A DNA stretch of 10,039 nucleotides from Woeseiaceae bacterium (lineage in GTDB: Bacteria; Pseudomonadota; Gammaproteobacteria; Steroidobacterales; Woeseiaceae), in assembly GCA_022615525.1 (NCBI GenBank), contig JAKEGN010000014.1, positions 1 to 10,039 of the forward strand. The letters run 5' to 3'. The notes beneath the pieces were generated by a model that was given only the letters and a program-made list of their open reading frames with translations, searched no databases and was not told the DNA's origin. Shown piece after piece: positions 1 to 5,578 of the stretch. How positions within the stretch are numbered: position 1 is the stretch's first letter; each line of letters opens with the position of its first letter. A program made the position numbers and the translations under genes.

Positions 1-21
1 CTTTCGGTAGAGGAAGTCTGA
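1..21 (+). CDS. rpmD: 3' end of rpmD, ribosomal protein L30 (partial)
   Basis: The first 21 bases read in frame as LSVEEV followed by TGA at 19-21. L30 proteins commonly end in a short strand with a V/E-rich tail, and rpmD is the gene that precedes rplO in the spc operon of gammaproteobacteria, so this is most likely its last six codons. The purine-rich GAGGAAG at 10-16, inside this tail, serves as the ribosome binding site of rplO. Only the tail is visible, so the call rests mainly on gene order. Confidence 0.6.
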   Translation, partial: LSVEEV

Positions 22-22
22 G

Positions 23-457
23 ATGCGTCTGAATTCACTGTCGCCGGCAGGCGGCTCGAAGAAAAATGCCAAGCGCCTGGGGCGCGGCCATTCTGCGGGC
101 CAGGGCAAGACCTGCGGCCGCGGCGTGAAGGGCCAGCGCGCGCGTGCGGGCGGCTACCACAAGGTCGGTTTCGAAGGCGGCCAGATGCCGTTGCAGCGCC
201 GCTTGCCGAAGTGGGGCTTCGTCTCGCAGATGGCAGGGGCAACGGCCGAACTGCGCCTGCACGAGCTCGCGATACCGAAGGATGCCGTGATCGACATGGA
301 GTGCCTGAAAAAGGCGAGCCTGGTGCCGGCGACGGTTACCAAGGTCAAGGTCATCCTGTCCGGCAAGCTCGACAAAGCCGTGACGATCAAGGGCCTGAAA
401 GTAACCAAGGGTGCGCGCGCGGCGATCGAAGCGGCGGGCGGCAGCATCGAAGACTGA
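23..457 (+). CDS. rplO: 50S ribosomal protein L15
   Basis: Structural protein of the large ribosomal subunit, which binds 23S rRNA and joins late in assembly. The 144-residue product has the normal bacterial length. The N-terminal third (about residues 1-60) is the long basic, glycine-rich extension that threads into rRNA, with GRGHSAGQGKTCGRG and GFEGGQMPLQRRLPK-like stretches. The C-terminal half is the globular domain, with the family ending KGLKVTKGARAAIEAAGG. The ATG at 23 lies one base after the upstream stop and 6 bases after a GAGGAAG box at 10-16, so translational coupling to rpmD is likely. secY follows after 36 bases. This is an ordinary member of the family. Confidence 0.97.
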   Translation: MRLNSLSPAGGSKKNAKRLGRGHSAGQGKTCGRGVKGQRARAGGYHKVGFEGGQMPLQRRLPKWGFVSQMAGATAELRLHELAIPKDAVIDMECLKKASLVPATVTKVKVILSGKLDKAVTIKGLKVTKGARAAIEAAGGSIED

Positions 458-493
458 ACCTGAACCAAACCTGGACAACACTCGGTAAATAAA

Positions 494-1855
494 GTGGCCA
501 AGAAGCCAACCAACAATCCGGCAGACGTTGCGAAAGCGGCGGGCAAACTGGGCGAGCTCCGCGCCCGGTTCCTGTTTCTTATTGGCGCGCTGATCGTGTT
601 CCGTGCCGGTACTTTTATTCCCGTGCCGGGCGTGGATCCAGCTGCGCTCGCGAGTTTCTTCGACCAGCAGGCCGGAAACATGCTGGCGCTGTTCAACCTG
701 TTCTCGGGCGGCGCGCTGTCGCGGTTCGGTATCTTTGCGCTCGGCATCATGCCGTACATATCCTCGTCGATCATCGTGCAGATGGCGAGCCACATCCTTC
801 CGACCCTGCAGCAGTTGCGGAAAGAAGGCGAGTCCGGCCGGCGCAAGATCATCCAGTACACCCGTTACGGAACGGTGGCGCTGTCGATGGTGCAATCCGT
901 TGCGGCTGCGACCTGGCTGCAGAGCCAGCCGGGCGTCGTGGTCAACCCGGGTACCGGGTTCCTGGTCACTGCCTGCATCACGCTGGTAACCGGCACCATG
1001 TTCCTGATGTGGCTCGGCGAACAGATCACCGAGCGCGGCATCGGCAATGGCATTTCCATGATCATCCTGGCCGGAATCGTTGCCGGCTTGCCGGCCGCGG
1101 TAGCGGGCACGGCGGAACTCGTGCGCAACGGCGAAATGTCTCCCGCCACGGCTATCTTCCTGCTGGTTGGCGGCATTGCCGCTACGACCTTCGTCGTCTA
1201 CATGGAACGTGCGCAGCGGCGCATCACCGTGAACTATGCGCGGCGCCAGCAGGGCCGGAAAATGTATGCGGCGCAGAGCACGCACCTGCCGTTCAAGATC
1301 AACATGTCGGGCGTCATTCCGCCGATCTTTGCGTCGAGCATCCTGATGTTCCCAGCGACGGTCGCGCAGTTCTTCGGCCAGTCGCCGGACCCGAATGCGT
1401 TTCATCGCGCTTTGCAGACGATCGGCGCAAACCTCGGCCCCGGCCAACCGATTTACGTGATCCTGTACGCCGCGATGATCATTTTCTTCTGCTTCTTCTA
1501 TACCGCGCTCATGTTCAACTCTACCGAGACCGCGGACAACCTGAAGCGCTCCGGCGCTTTCGTCCCGGGCATACGGCCGGGTGCGCACACGGCGGAGTAT
1601 ATCGACAGGGTACTGACACGGCTGACTCTGTGGGGCGCCATGTATATCGCGGGCGTGTGCCTGCTGCCGGAGATCTTCCGCATGTTTTATCCGAGCGTGC
1701 CGTTCAACTTCGGTGGAACGTCGCTGCTCATTCTGGTTGTCGTAACCATGGACTTCATGTCTCAGATGCAGGCGCATGCCATGAGTCATCAGTACGAAGG
1801 CATGATGCAAAAGGCCAACCTGCGCAACTACGGGCGCAGCGGCTCGGTACGCTGA
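494..1855 (+). CDS. secY: Protein translocase subunit SecY
   Basis: Channel-forming core of the SecYEG translocon in the inner membrane, which passes unfolded proteins to the periplasm and inserts membrane proteins. The 453-residue product matches the usual length of about 440. It has the hydrophobic pattern of ten membrane segments, beginning near residues 26-45 (FLFLIGALIVF) and ending near 410. Recognisable family stretches are FSGGALSRFGIFALGIMPYIS (about 70-90, plug and TM2a region), GEQITERGIGNGIS (about 175-188), the cytoplasmic NYARRQQGRKMYAAQSTHLP loop, the SecA/ribosome-contacting GAFVPGIRPG loop, and the C-terminal KANLRNYGR. The start is GTG at 494, giving MAKKP as in relatives (MAKQP in E. 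coli). No strong Shine-Dalgarno precedes it, only GGTAAA about eight bases upstream, so coupling to rplO is plausible. It sits between rplO and rpmJ as in the spc operon. Confidence 0.97.
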   Translation: MAKKPTNNPADVAKAAGKLGELRARFLFLIGALIVFRAGTFIPVPGVDPAALASFFDQQAGNMLALFNLFSGGALSRFGIFALGIMPYISSSIIVQMASHILPTLQQLRKEGESGRRKIIQYTRYGTVALSMVQSVAAATWLQSQPGVVVNPGTGFLVTACITLVTGTMFLMWLGEQITERGIGNGISMIILAGIVAGLPAAVAGTAELVRNGEMSPATAIFLLVGGIAATTFVVYMERAQRRITVNYARRQQGRKMYAAQSTHLPFKINMSGVIPPIFASSILMFPATVAQFFGQSPDPNAFHRALQTIGANLGPGQPIYVILYAAMIIFFCFFYTALMFNSTETADNLKRSGAFVPGIRPGAHTAEYIDRVLTRLTLWGAMYIAGVCLLPEIFRMFYPSVPFNFGGTSLLILVVVTMDFMSQMQAHAMSHQYEGMMQKANLRNYGRSGSVR

Positions 1856-1883
1856 GTCAGTCGGCGATATTTGGAGAACGCTC

Positions 1884-1997
1884 ATGAAAGTCAGGGCATC
1901 GGTCAGGAAAATGTGCAGAAAATGCAAGGTCATTCGCCGCAACAGGGTTGTGCGCGTGATCTGCACTGACGCGCGGCACAAGCAGCGTCAGGGCTAA
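1884..1997 (+). CDS. rpmJ: 50S ribosomal protein L36
   Basis: Smallest large-subunit protein, a zinc-ribbon peptide that binds 23S rRNA. The frame encodes 37 residues beginning MKVRASVRKMCRKCKVIRR and ending HKQRQG. The zinc ligands of the C+ form are all present: Cys11, Cys14, Cys27 and His32. This matters because many gammaproteobacteria also carry a zinc-free L36 paralogue used under zinc starvation; this copy is the zinc-binding type. A GGAG box at 1873-1876 lies seven bases before the ATG. The gene is in its normal place between secY (28-base gap) and rpsM (19-base gap). Confidence 0.96.
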   Translation: MKVRASVRKMCRKCKVIRRNRVVRVICTDARHKQRQG

Positions 1998-2016
1998 CAC
2001 GAGAAAGGTAAATCAA

Positions 2017-2373
2017 GTGGCACGTATAGCAGGCATAAACATTCCGTTGAACAAGCACGTCGTGATTGCACTGACGTCGATCTACGGTATCGGACGCAGC
2101 CGGGCGAAGCAGATCTGCAGCGCCGCAGGCGTTGCTCCGCACACGCAGGTGAAGGACCTCGCCGAGCCGGAAGTGGCAAACATCCGCGCGGCCGTCGCAC
2201 GCTTCGTCGTCGAGGGCGATCTGCGCCGGGAAACGTCGATGAACATCAAGCGATTGATGGATCTTGGCTGCTACCGCGGCATACGTCACCGGCGTGGCCT
2301 GCCGTTGCGCGGGCAACGTACCCGCACCAATGCGCGTACCCGCAAGGGCCCGCGGCGTCCGATCAAGCGCTAA
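2017..2373 (+). CDS. rpsM: 30S ribosomal protein S13
   Basis: Small-subunit head protein that contacts the P-site tRNA and forms intersubunit bridges with L5 and L31. The 118-residue product has the usual length. It opens MARIAGINIPLNKHVVIALTSIYGIG, where the GIG of the helix-hairpin region is typical. It carries the S13 signature CYRGIRHRRGLPLRGQRTRTNART and ends in a lysine/arginine-rich tail (RKGPRRPIKR) that reaches toward tRNA. Translation starts at GTG, with AAAGGT at 2004-2009 as ribosome binding site. It is the first gene of the alpha operon. Only 19 bases separate it from rpmJ, so the long structured leader that mediates S4 autoregulation in E. coli cannot fit here except across rpmJ. 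Confidence 0.97.
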   Translation: MARIAGINIPLNKHVVIALTSIYGIGRSRAKQICSAAGVAPHTQVKDLAEPEVANIRAAVARFVVEGDLRRETSMNIKRLMDLGCYRGIRHRRGLPLRGQRTRTNARTRKGPRRPIKR

Positions 2374-2381
2374 TGCGGAAT

Positions 2382-2398
2382 CGCGGCCATTAGCCGCG
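2382..2398 (+). other. Hairpin in the unusually long rpsM-rpsK gap
   Basis: CGCGGC at 2382-2387 and GCCGCG at 2393-2398 can pair as a 6-bp GC stem with a 5-base loop just after the rpsM stop. No T-run follows, so this is not an intrinsic terminator. The rest of the 66-base gap (2400-2439) is strikingly AT-rich compared with its surroundings and holds the weak AGAAG ribosome binding site of rpsK at 2429-2433. The hairpin could protect or mark an mRNA processing point, but that is inference. Confidence 0.4.
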
Positions 2399-2439
2399 CC
2401 TGCAGAACTTAAATTTAACAGACTACTTAGAAGCTAAAT

Positions 2440-2823
2440 ATGGTTGAAGTCGTAAAGAAAAAGAAGGTCAAAAAGCACGTTGTTGACGCGGTTGCGCACA
2501 TCAATGCTTCCTTCAATAACACGATCATCACGATCACCGACAGGCAGGGCAACGCCATTTCCTGGGCGACCGCCGGTGGCTGTGGTTTTCGCGGATCGCG
2601 AAAGTCCACGCCGTTCGCTGCGCAGGTCGCATCGGAGAAAGCGGGCCGTGCCGCGCTGGAGTTCGGTGTGAAAAACGTGGACGTGCGTGTTCGCGGGCCA
2701 GGTCCTGGCCGCGAATCGGCCGTTCGCGCACTCAACGCGCTGGGTTTTCGCATTCAGCATATCGAAGACGTGACGCCTATCCCGCACAACGGGTGCCGTC
2801 CGCCCAAAAAACGCCGTGTATAG
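2440..2823 (+). CDS. rpsK: 30S ribosomal protein S11
   Basis: Platform protein of the small subunit, near the mRNA exit and the anti-Shine-Dalgarno region, working with S6, S18 and S21. The 127-residue product has a short basic N-terminus (KKKKVKKH), then AHINASFNNTIITITDRQGN, the segment GFRGSRKSTPFAAQVASEKAG, the glycine-rich KGPGPGRES-type signature (here RGPGPGRES), and the conserved C-terminus DVTPIPHNGCRPPKKRRV. The Asn-Gly in that tail is the site known in E. coli to form isoaspartate. The ATG at 2440 gives an N-terminus within two residues of the E. coli length. The preceding site is a weak AGAAG. rpsD starts ten bases after the stop. Confidence 0.97.
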   Translation: MVEVVKKKKVKKHVVDAVAHINASFNNTIITITDRQGNAISWATAGGCGFRGSRKSTPFAAQVASEKAGRAALEFGVKNVDVRVRGPGPGRESAVRALNALGFRIQHIEDVTPIPHNGCRPPKKRRV

Positions 2824-2833
2824 AGATTAAGCA

Positions 2834-3454
2834 ATGGCAAGATACCTCGGACCAAAATGCAAACTGTCCCGCCGCGAAGGCACGGACCTGTTTTTGAAGA
2901 GTGGCGTACGGCCGCTCGAATCGAAGTGCAAGCTGGAAGTTCCGCCGGGCGGGGCTGCACAGCGCCGTCCACGGCTGTCCGACTACGGCACGCAGCTTCG
3001 TGAAAAGCAGAAACTTCGCCGCATGTACGGTCTTCTGGAGCGGCAGTTTCGCAACTATTACAAGAAGGCCTCCCGGCTAAAGGGCTCGACAGGCGAGAAC
3101 CTGCTGAGACTGCTGGAAGGTCGCCTGGACAATGTTGTGTATCGCATGGGCTTCGCCTCGACGCGCGCCGAAGCACGCCAGCTCGTGAGCCACAAGGGCA
3201 TCGAGGTAAATGGCAAGATCGTCAACATTCCGTCAGCACAGGTGAGCGCCGGCGATTCGGTCGGTGTCCGTGAGAAAGCAAGAAAACAACTGCGCATCCA
3301 GAGCGCACTCCAGATTGCCAGCCAGGTCGGCTTGCCGGAGTGGGTCGATGTGGATGCGAAGAAGATGGCCGGTGTTTTGAAATCGTTGCCGGATCGTCAG
3401 GACATACTGCCTGACATCAACGAAAACCTTGTCGTCGAGTTGTACTCGAAATAG
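2834..3454 (+). CDS. rpsD: 30S ribosomal protein S4
   Basis: Primary 16S rRNA-binding protein that nucleates small-subunit assembly and lines the mRNA entry channel. In E. coli it also represses translation of the alpha operon and acts as an antiterminator. The 206-residue product equals the E. coli length. It begins MARYLGPKCKLSRREGTDLFLKSG and carries the variable region without a zinc CxxC knuckle, so it is the zinc-independent type. The S4 RNA-binding fold lies at about residues 95-160 (RLDNVVYRMGFASTRAEARQ, then the VNGKIVNIPS loop). The product ends LPDINENLVVELYSK. The ribosome binding site is weak (AGAG at 2823-2826), consistent with coupling to rpsK. rpoA follows after 18 bases. Confidence 0.97.
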   Translation: MARYLGPKCKLSRREGTDLFLKSGVRPLESKCKLEVPPGGAAQRRPRLSDYGTQLREKQKLRRMYGLLERQFRNYYKKASRLKGSTGENLLRLLEGRLDNVVYRMGFASTRAEARQLVSHKGIEVNGKIVNIPSAQVSAGDSVGVREKARKQLRIQSALQIASQVGLPEWVDVDAKKMAGVLKSLPDRQDILPDINENLVVELYSK

Positions 3455-3456
3455 CC

Positions 3457-3463
3457 AGGAGGG
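3457..3463 (+). promoter_or_regulatory. Strong Shine-Dalgarno of rpoA, overlapped by a small hairpin
   Basis: AGGAGGG at 3457-3463 is the best ribosome binding site in the ribosomal cluster and sits nine bases before the rpoA ATG at 3473. Its 3' half belongs to the perfect short inverted repeat GGGA-TTAT-TCCC (3461-3472), which could partly mask it. With only four base pairs the hairpin is weak, so any regulatory effect is speculative. Confidence 0.55.
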
Positions 3464-3472
3464 ATTATTCCC

Positions 3473-4474
3473 ATGCAGGAATCTGTTAATGAGTTTCTGA
3501 AACCGCGTGTCGTCAAGGTTGCGCCGGTCAGCGAATTGCACGCCAAGGTGACGATCGAACCGTTCGAGCGCGGCTACGGTCACACGCTGGGCAATGCACT
3601 GCGCCGCATACTTCTGTCATCGATGCCGGGCGCGGCGATCGTCGAGGCCGAAATCGATGGCGTACTGCACGAGTACACCAGCATCGAAGGCGTCCAGGAA
3701 GACGTGGTCGACATCCTGCTGAACCTGAAGCAGGTGGCCGTGCGCATGCACACCCGCGACACCGCCGAGCTGCGCATCTCGAAAAAGGGTCCGGGTCCGG
3801 TTACCGGCGCCGACATCCAGCTGGATCATGACGTCGAAATCATGAACCCGGGGATCGTCATCGCCAACCTGACCAAGGACGGCGAGCTGAACATGATCCT
3901 AAAGGTCGAGCGCGGCCGCGGTTACCGCCCGGCGACGCAGCGGCCGGCATTCGACGAGCAGGCCGGGCCGATCGGCCGGCTGCAACTCGATGCCTCGTTC
4001 AGCCCGGTGCACCGCGTCACTTACGACGTCGAATCGGCTCGCGTCGAGCAGCGAACCGACCTCGACAAGCTGATCATCGACATCGAGACCAACGGTACGA
4101 TCGATCCGGAAGAAGCGATACGCCGCGCCGGCAGCATCCTGAAGGACCAGCTGTCCGTGTTCGTCGATCTGCAGGGCCAGGAAGACGGCGTCGGCGCAAT
4201 GGCCGAGAGCCAGGTCGATCCGATCCTGTTGCGCCCGGTGGACGAGCTGGAACTGACCGTTCGTTCCGCGAACTGCCTGAAAGCCGAGAACATCATGTAC
4301 ATCGGCGACCTGGTACAGCGCACGGAAGTCGAACTCCTGCGTACGCCGAACCTGGGCAAGAAGTCGCTCACGGAAATCAAGGAAGTGCTGGAAGGGCACG
4401 GCCTCGGACTCGGCATGCGGCTCGAAAACTGGCCGCCGGCAAGCCTGCGACCGGAGCACGAGCTTCCTCTTTAA
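3473..4474 (+). CDS. rpoA: DNA-directed RNA polymerase subunit alpha
   Basis: The alpha subunit dimerises to nucleate RNA polymerase assembly (binding beta and beta') and contacts promoter UP elements and activators. The 333-residue product is four residues longer than in E. coli. The N-terminal domain (about 1-233) has the dimerisation helix GYGHTLGNALRRILLSSMPG (35-54). A linker (about 234-248) joins it to the C-terminal domain (about 249-320). The DNA-contacting residues of the C-terminal domain are present: Arg264, Asn267, Cys268, Gly295, Lys297 and Ser298, matching E. coli Arg265, Asn268, Cys269, Gly296, Lys298 and Ser299. The LRPVDELELTVRSANCLKAE and LGMRLENWPPASL stretches are nearly the E. 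coli sequence, strongly supporting gammaproteobacterial origin. It has a strong ribosome binding site of its own and is followed by rplQ after 25 bases. Confidence 0.98.
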   Translation: MQESVNEFLKPRVVKVAPVSELHAKVTIEPFERGYGHTLGNALRRILLSSMPGAAIVEAEIDGVLHEYTSIEGVQEDVVDILLNLKQVAVRMHTRDTAELRISKKGPGPVTGADIQLDHDVEIMNPGIVIANLTKDGELNMILKVERGRGYRPATQRPAFDEQAGPIGRLQLDASFSPVHRVTYDVESARVEQRTDLDKLIIDIETNGTIDPEEAIRRAGSILKDQLSVFVDLQGQEDGVGAMAESQVDPILLRPVDELELTVRSANCLKAENIMYIGDLVQRTEVELLRTPNLGKKSLTEIKEVLEGHGLGLGMRLENWPPASLRPEHELPL

Positions 4475-4499
4475 GAAAGACTGATCTGGAAGTTACACC

Positions 4500-4889
4500 A
4501 TGCGTCACAATAAATCGGGTCGCCGGCTCGGCCGCAACAGCTCACACCGCAAGGCCATGTATCGCAACATGGCGGCGTCGCTGGTGCACCACGAGACGAT
4601 CAAGACCACCGTACCGAAGGCCAAGGAATTGCGGCGGGTGATCGAGCCTTTGATCACGCTCGCCAAGGTCGACGGCGTCGCCAATCGCCGGCTCGCTTTC
4701 AGCCGCCTGCGCGACAAGGTGGCGGTCGGCAAGCTGTTCACGGATCTAGGCCCGCGCTTCAAGGCGCGGCCGGGCGGCTACCTGCGCATACTCAAACTGG
4801 GCCCGCGTCCAGGCGATGCGGCACCGATGGCGATCGTGCAGCTGGTGGACAAACCTGCGGCCAGCGAGAGTGCGCAAGCCGGCAAGTAG
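4500..4889 (+). CDS. rplQ: 50S ribosomal protein L17
   Basis: Large-subunit protein near the polypeptide exit tunnel. The 129-residue product (127 in E. coli) begins MRHNKSGRRLGRNSSHRKAMYRNMAASLVHHETIKTT, the highly conserved L17 start. It continues with the AKELRRVIEPLITLAK segment and the FKARPGGYLRILKLGPRPGDAAPMA signature. The C-terminal tail (DKPAASESAQAGK) is low-complexity and variable in the family. GGAAG at 4488-4492 lies seven bases before the ATG. It is the last gene of the alpha operon and an intrinsic terminator follows 25 bases after its stop. Confidence 0.97.
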   Translation: MRHNKSGRRLGRNSSHRKAMYRNMAASLVHHETIKTTVPKAKELRRVIEPLITLAKVDGVANRRLAFSRLRDKVAVGKLFTDLGPRFKARPGGYLRILKLGPRPGDAAPMAIVQLVDKPAASESAQAGK

Positions 4890-4914
4890 CGTCAACGCGA
4901 CAGAGGTAAAAGAG

Positions 4915-4941
4915 AACGGGCCGGACAACGGCCCGTTTTTT
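4915..4941 (+). terminator. Rho-independent terminator of the spc-alpha operon
   Basis: AACGGGCCG at 4915-4923 pairs perfectly with CGGCCCGTT at 4929-4937, a 9-bp mostly GC stem with the 5-base loop GACAA. It runs directly into six T residues at 4936-4941. Its place 25 bases after rplQ fits the end of the ribosomal transcript. All the standard elements are visible in sequence. Confidence 0.93.
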
Positions 4942-5108
4942 GTGGAGTCGCGTCATCGGCGCGTTACATAATACCTTGCGCAGACACGATGTAAGTGTTT
5001 GATTGTAAACAGTAAATACGCAGGATTGCCCATCTTGCGAGGGGCATCACAGCAAATCCGGGCCAATGTTTCTAGAGTAAGCAAAGTTTCAAAAGCTGGG
5101 AGCCCGCC

Positions 5109-5417
5109 ATCAAAAAGGAATCGGCATTCACGGAATGCGTCATCCTGTCGAAGGACGCATTCGATCCCGATGCGGTGTTCCTCGATGACATCGTAGACGA
5201 CTACGTGTTGCCGAGACTGAGCCTGGCCGTCGACGGGCTGACCAGCACGGCCGAGCGCAAGTACGGAAAGCTGGAGCTCCGGCCGGAAGACGTCGCGAAC
5301 GAAGAAATCCCGCCATCCACCCACATGCCCATTTCGGATTTCGATCCGGACCAGCTCGAAGTCTACGGCTGGGAGAGTTCGTGGTGGAAGAAAATCCGGG
5401 GCTATATCGGCTTCTGA
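5109..5417 (+). CDS. Small acidic protein of unknown function, apparent ATC start
   Basis: I do not recognise this protein. The frame is open from just after a TAG at 5073-5075 to the TGA at 5415-5417. Codon use is strongly GC-ending and looks coding like its neighbours. No ATG or TTG lies in the 5' part. GTG at 5175 (80 residues) has no ribosome binding site. Coding-like sequence continues upstream to an ATC at 5109, which has GGGAG at 5098-5102, six bases away. From there the product has 102 residues, beginning (M/I)KKESAFTECVILSKDAF, then an acidic segment FLDDIVDDYVLPRLS, and ending in an aromatic, basic tail YGWESSWWKKIRGYIGF. No signal peptide or clear membrane segment is visible. Either ATC is a rare start (as AUU is for infC), or an ATG was mutated or misread, or the shorter GTG form is used. 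Promoter signals in 4942-5072 are not convincing. Confidence 0.55.
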   Translation: MKKESAFTECVILSKDAFDPDAVFLDDIVDDYVLPRLSLAVDGLTSTAERKYGKLELRPEDVANEEIPPSTHMPISDFDPDQLEVYGWESSWWKKIRGYIGF

Positions 5418-5430
5418 ACCCCGCGCCGGG

Positions 5431-5530
5431 AAAAAAGGTGCCGCGGAAAAAGGTGCCGGATTTATTTTTTCCGGCAAAAAAAATTATCCGGCACATTTTT
5501 CGGGAAAAATAAATCCGGCACCTTTTTTCC
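5431..5530. repeat. Clustered inverted/direct repeat (palindromic REP- or MITE-like element)
   Basis: A 23-base arm at 5447-5469 (core GGTGCCGGATTTATTTTT, preceded by AAAAA) is matched perfectly in inverse orientation at 5505-5527. The pairing extends to 5473/5501 with one T-G pair. The interior holds a third, diverged inverse copy (about 5476-5500, containing TTATCCGGCACATTTTT). A truncated direct copy, AAAAAAGGTGCCG, lies at 5431-5443. So about two units face right and two face left. The AT-rich, A/T-tract-bearing units contrast with the GC-rich surroundings. From memory, similar GGNNCNGATTTATTTTT-type units are scattered in gammaproteobacterial genomes, some near REP-associated tyrosine transposases; no transposase is present here. 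The folded RNA ends in a U-run and could also stop transcription. Confidence 0.8.
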
Positions 5531-5566
5531 TGCTCGCGACCGGTTTCGCCCGAGCCACCCATCGTC

Positions 5567-5572
5567 TAGACT
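5567..5572 (+). promoter_or_regulatory. Candidate -10 box for a leaderless SDR transcript
   Basis: TAGACT at 5567-5572 ends six bases before the ATG at 5579, so a transcript starting at the usual distance would begin at the start codon itself. No Shine-Dalgarno lies before that ATG, which agrees with leaderless expression. The -35 region at about 5544-5549 (TTTCGC) is poor. Position and motif only; untested. Confidence 0.4.
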
Positions 5573-5578
5573 GCCGCG

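Noticed and set aside
35..1981. A 648-codon minus-strand open frame across rplO, secY and rpmJ
   Set aside because: It is antisense to three firmly identified genes, its translation is arginine/histidine-rich with no family features, and it arises from high GC at third codon positions.
4942..5072. A sigma-70 promoter for the small gene after the ribosomal terminator
   Set aside because: The segment is AT-richer than average and offers several TTGNNN and TANNNT look-alikes, but no pair has both good matches and 16-18 base spacing.
5431..5530. A CRISPR array
   Set aside because: Units are few, diverged, in opposite orientations and without regular spacers; no cas genes are near.
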